Source: Thermococcus indicus | GTDB lineage: Archaea; Methanobacteriota_B; Thermococci; Thermococcales; Thermococcaceae | Length of the DNA stretch: 64,000 nucleotides | Direction: 5' to 3' | Assembly: GCF_006274605.1 (NCBI RefSeq) | Contig: NZ_CP040846.1 | Location: forward strand, 1,061,041-1,125,040 | Part shown: positions 63,131 to 64,000 of the stretch, one piece after another | Layout: every line of letters begins with the position of its first letter | Numbering within the stretch: the stretch's first letter is position 1 | The notes under the pieces: model-generated | Told to the model about the DNA's origin: nothing | Database searches by the model: none | The model's input: only the letters and a program-made list of their open reading frames with translations | Made by a program: the position numbers and the translations under genes

Positions 63131-64000
63131 ATGAGGCCGAAGGTGGCCGTTCTCTTTAAGATGAAGAGCAAGCCCGTTGAGGAGCTCAGGAAATACGCGG
63201 ACGTCGAGTTCATCCTGTATCCGGACGTAGATGAGCTGAAGGATCGGATTGGGGAGTTTGACGGCGTCATAATCTCCCCGCTGAACAGGTTTCCGCGCGA
63301 AGTCATCGAGGGGGCCGAAAGGCTAAAGGTCATCAGCTGCCATTCAGCAGGCTACGATCACGTTGACGTTAAAGCCGCAACGGAGAGGGGGATATACGTT
63401 ACCAAGGTTGCTGGAGTCCTCAGCGAGGCCGTCGCGGAGTTCGCCGTTGGCCTGACCATAGCCCTCCTCAGGAAGATCGCCTACTCCGACAGGTTCATCC
63501 GCGCCGGGAAGTGGGACTCCCACAGAACCGTCTGGAGCGGGTTCAGGGACATAGAAACGGTCTACGGGAAGAAAGTTGGAATCCTCGGCATGGGTGCCAT
63601 AGGAAAGGCCATAGCGAGAAGAATGAATGCGATGGGCACGGAGATACTCTATTGGTCCCGCTCTCAGAAGCCCGATATTGAAAAGGAAGTCGGGGCGATT
63701 TACAAGCCACTCGACGATGTCCTGCGGGAAAGCGATATCGTGATTCTGGCCCTGCCGTCCACACCGGAGACGTATCACGTCATAAACGCGGAGAGGCTGA
63801 AGCTTCTCGAAGGCAAATACCTCGTCAATATCGGCCGCGGGACACTGGTGGACGAGAAGGCCCTCGTGAAGGCCATCGAGGAAGGAAAGCTGAAGGGATA
63901 CGCGAGCGACGTCTTCGAGAATGAGCCGGTTCAGGAGCACGCGCTTTTTGACTACGAATGGGAGACCGTTCTAACGCCCCACTACGCGGGCCTCTCAAGG
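63131..64000 (+). CDS. D-2-hydroxyacid dehydrogenase (glyoxylate reductase-like), 3' end outside window
   Basis: Opens at ATG 63131 behind AAGGTGATAAC and is still open at the window edge (290 codons). NAD(P) site VGILGMGAIGKAIARRM. The catalytic Arg (VNIGRGTLVDE), Glu (FENEPVQEH) and His (LTPHYAGLS) are all present. It reduces 2-ketoacids such as glyoxylate, hydroxypyruvate or pyruvate relatives with NAD(P)H; the natural substrate is uncertain. It is divergent from proS, with TATA-like boxes for both in the 125-base gap. Confidence 0.9.
   Translation, partial: MRPKVAVLFKMKSKPVEELRKYADVEFILYPDVDELKDRIGEFDGVIISPLNRFPREVIEGAERLKVISCHSAGYDHVDVKAATERGIYVTKVAGVLSEAVAEFAVGLTIALLRKIAYSDRFIRAGKWDSHRTVWSGFRDIETVYGKKVGILGMGAIGKAIARRMNAMGTEILYWSRSQKPDIEKEVGAIYKPLDDVLRESDIVILALPSTPETYHVINAERLKLLEGKYLVNIGRGTLVDEKALVKAIEEGKLKGYASDVFENEPVQEHALFDYEWETVLTPHYAGLSR

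Overview
The window is a stretch of a Thermococcus-type (Thermococcales, Euryarchaeota) chromosome. The evidence is archaeal ribosomal proteins S15 and S3Ae, the Cdc45-like nuclease GAN, a KEOPS Pcc1 subunit, archaeal LonB, a four-subunit cytosolic sulfhydrogenase, the archaeal mevalonate-pathway dehydratase, an initiator tRNA with CCA encoded, GGAGGTGA-type ribosome binding sites, BRE/TATA promoters and C/D and H/ACA guide RNAs. Genes are densely packed, often with ATGA or GTGA stop/start overlaps.

Layout. 1-4.7 kb: a class III signal-peptide (pilin-like) gene, an HTH protein, a site-2 protease, a RelE-type toxin module and phosphomevalonate dehydratase. 4.7-8.7 kb: initiator tRNA-Met, a LAGLIDADG endonuclease wedged against rps15, then rps15-GAN-pcc1-rps3ae. 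8.8-16.6 kb: VapBC, an RNA methylase, two C/D guide RNAs, Lrp and ArsR regulators, MazG, a JAMM peptidase, RidA, a DUF2666-like protein and LonB. 16.7-18.8 kb: SufCB. 18.8-44.0 kb: a hydrogen-metabolism island (below). 44-64 kb: a tandem substrate-binding lipoprotein, an XRE-CBS regulator, an H/ACA RNA, a DMT transporter, a C/D RNA, an RCK-DHH protein, riboflavin kinase, endonuclease V, translin, a second H/ACA-like RNA, MetK, a Fap7-like kinase, a phosphoesterase, an aminotransferase, an AbrB-PIN module, a NodU-type carbamoyltransferase, ProS and a truncated 2-hydroxyacid dehydrogenase.

The island carries three different [NiFe] hydrogenases. On the minus strand is hydBGDA with its maturation protease. 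On the plus strand one long overlapping operon (24.4-39.7 kb) joins an FdhA-like molybdopterin/tungstopterin oxidoreductase, ferredoxins, a membrane-bound group-4 hydrogenase, an Mrp-type Na+/H+ antiporter and a GltD-like flavoprotein. It is followed by an iron alcohol dehydrogenase and an frhAGB-type hydrogenase whose promoters share a 23-bp element. This is the architecture of the known Thermococcus formate hydrogenlyase-antiporter clusters. However, the FdhA-like subunit has Ser where formate dehydrogenases have the Sec/Cys metal ligand, and the partner Lys and Arg also look replaced, so the substrate may not be formate.

Seven genes between 27.8 and 44.7 kb are each broken by what reads as exactly one missing base, six of the seven clearly in G/C runs. 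This looks more like a sequence-quality problem than biology, and the genes are annotated here as single restored reading frames.
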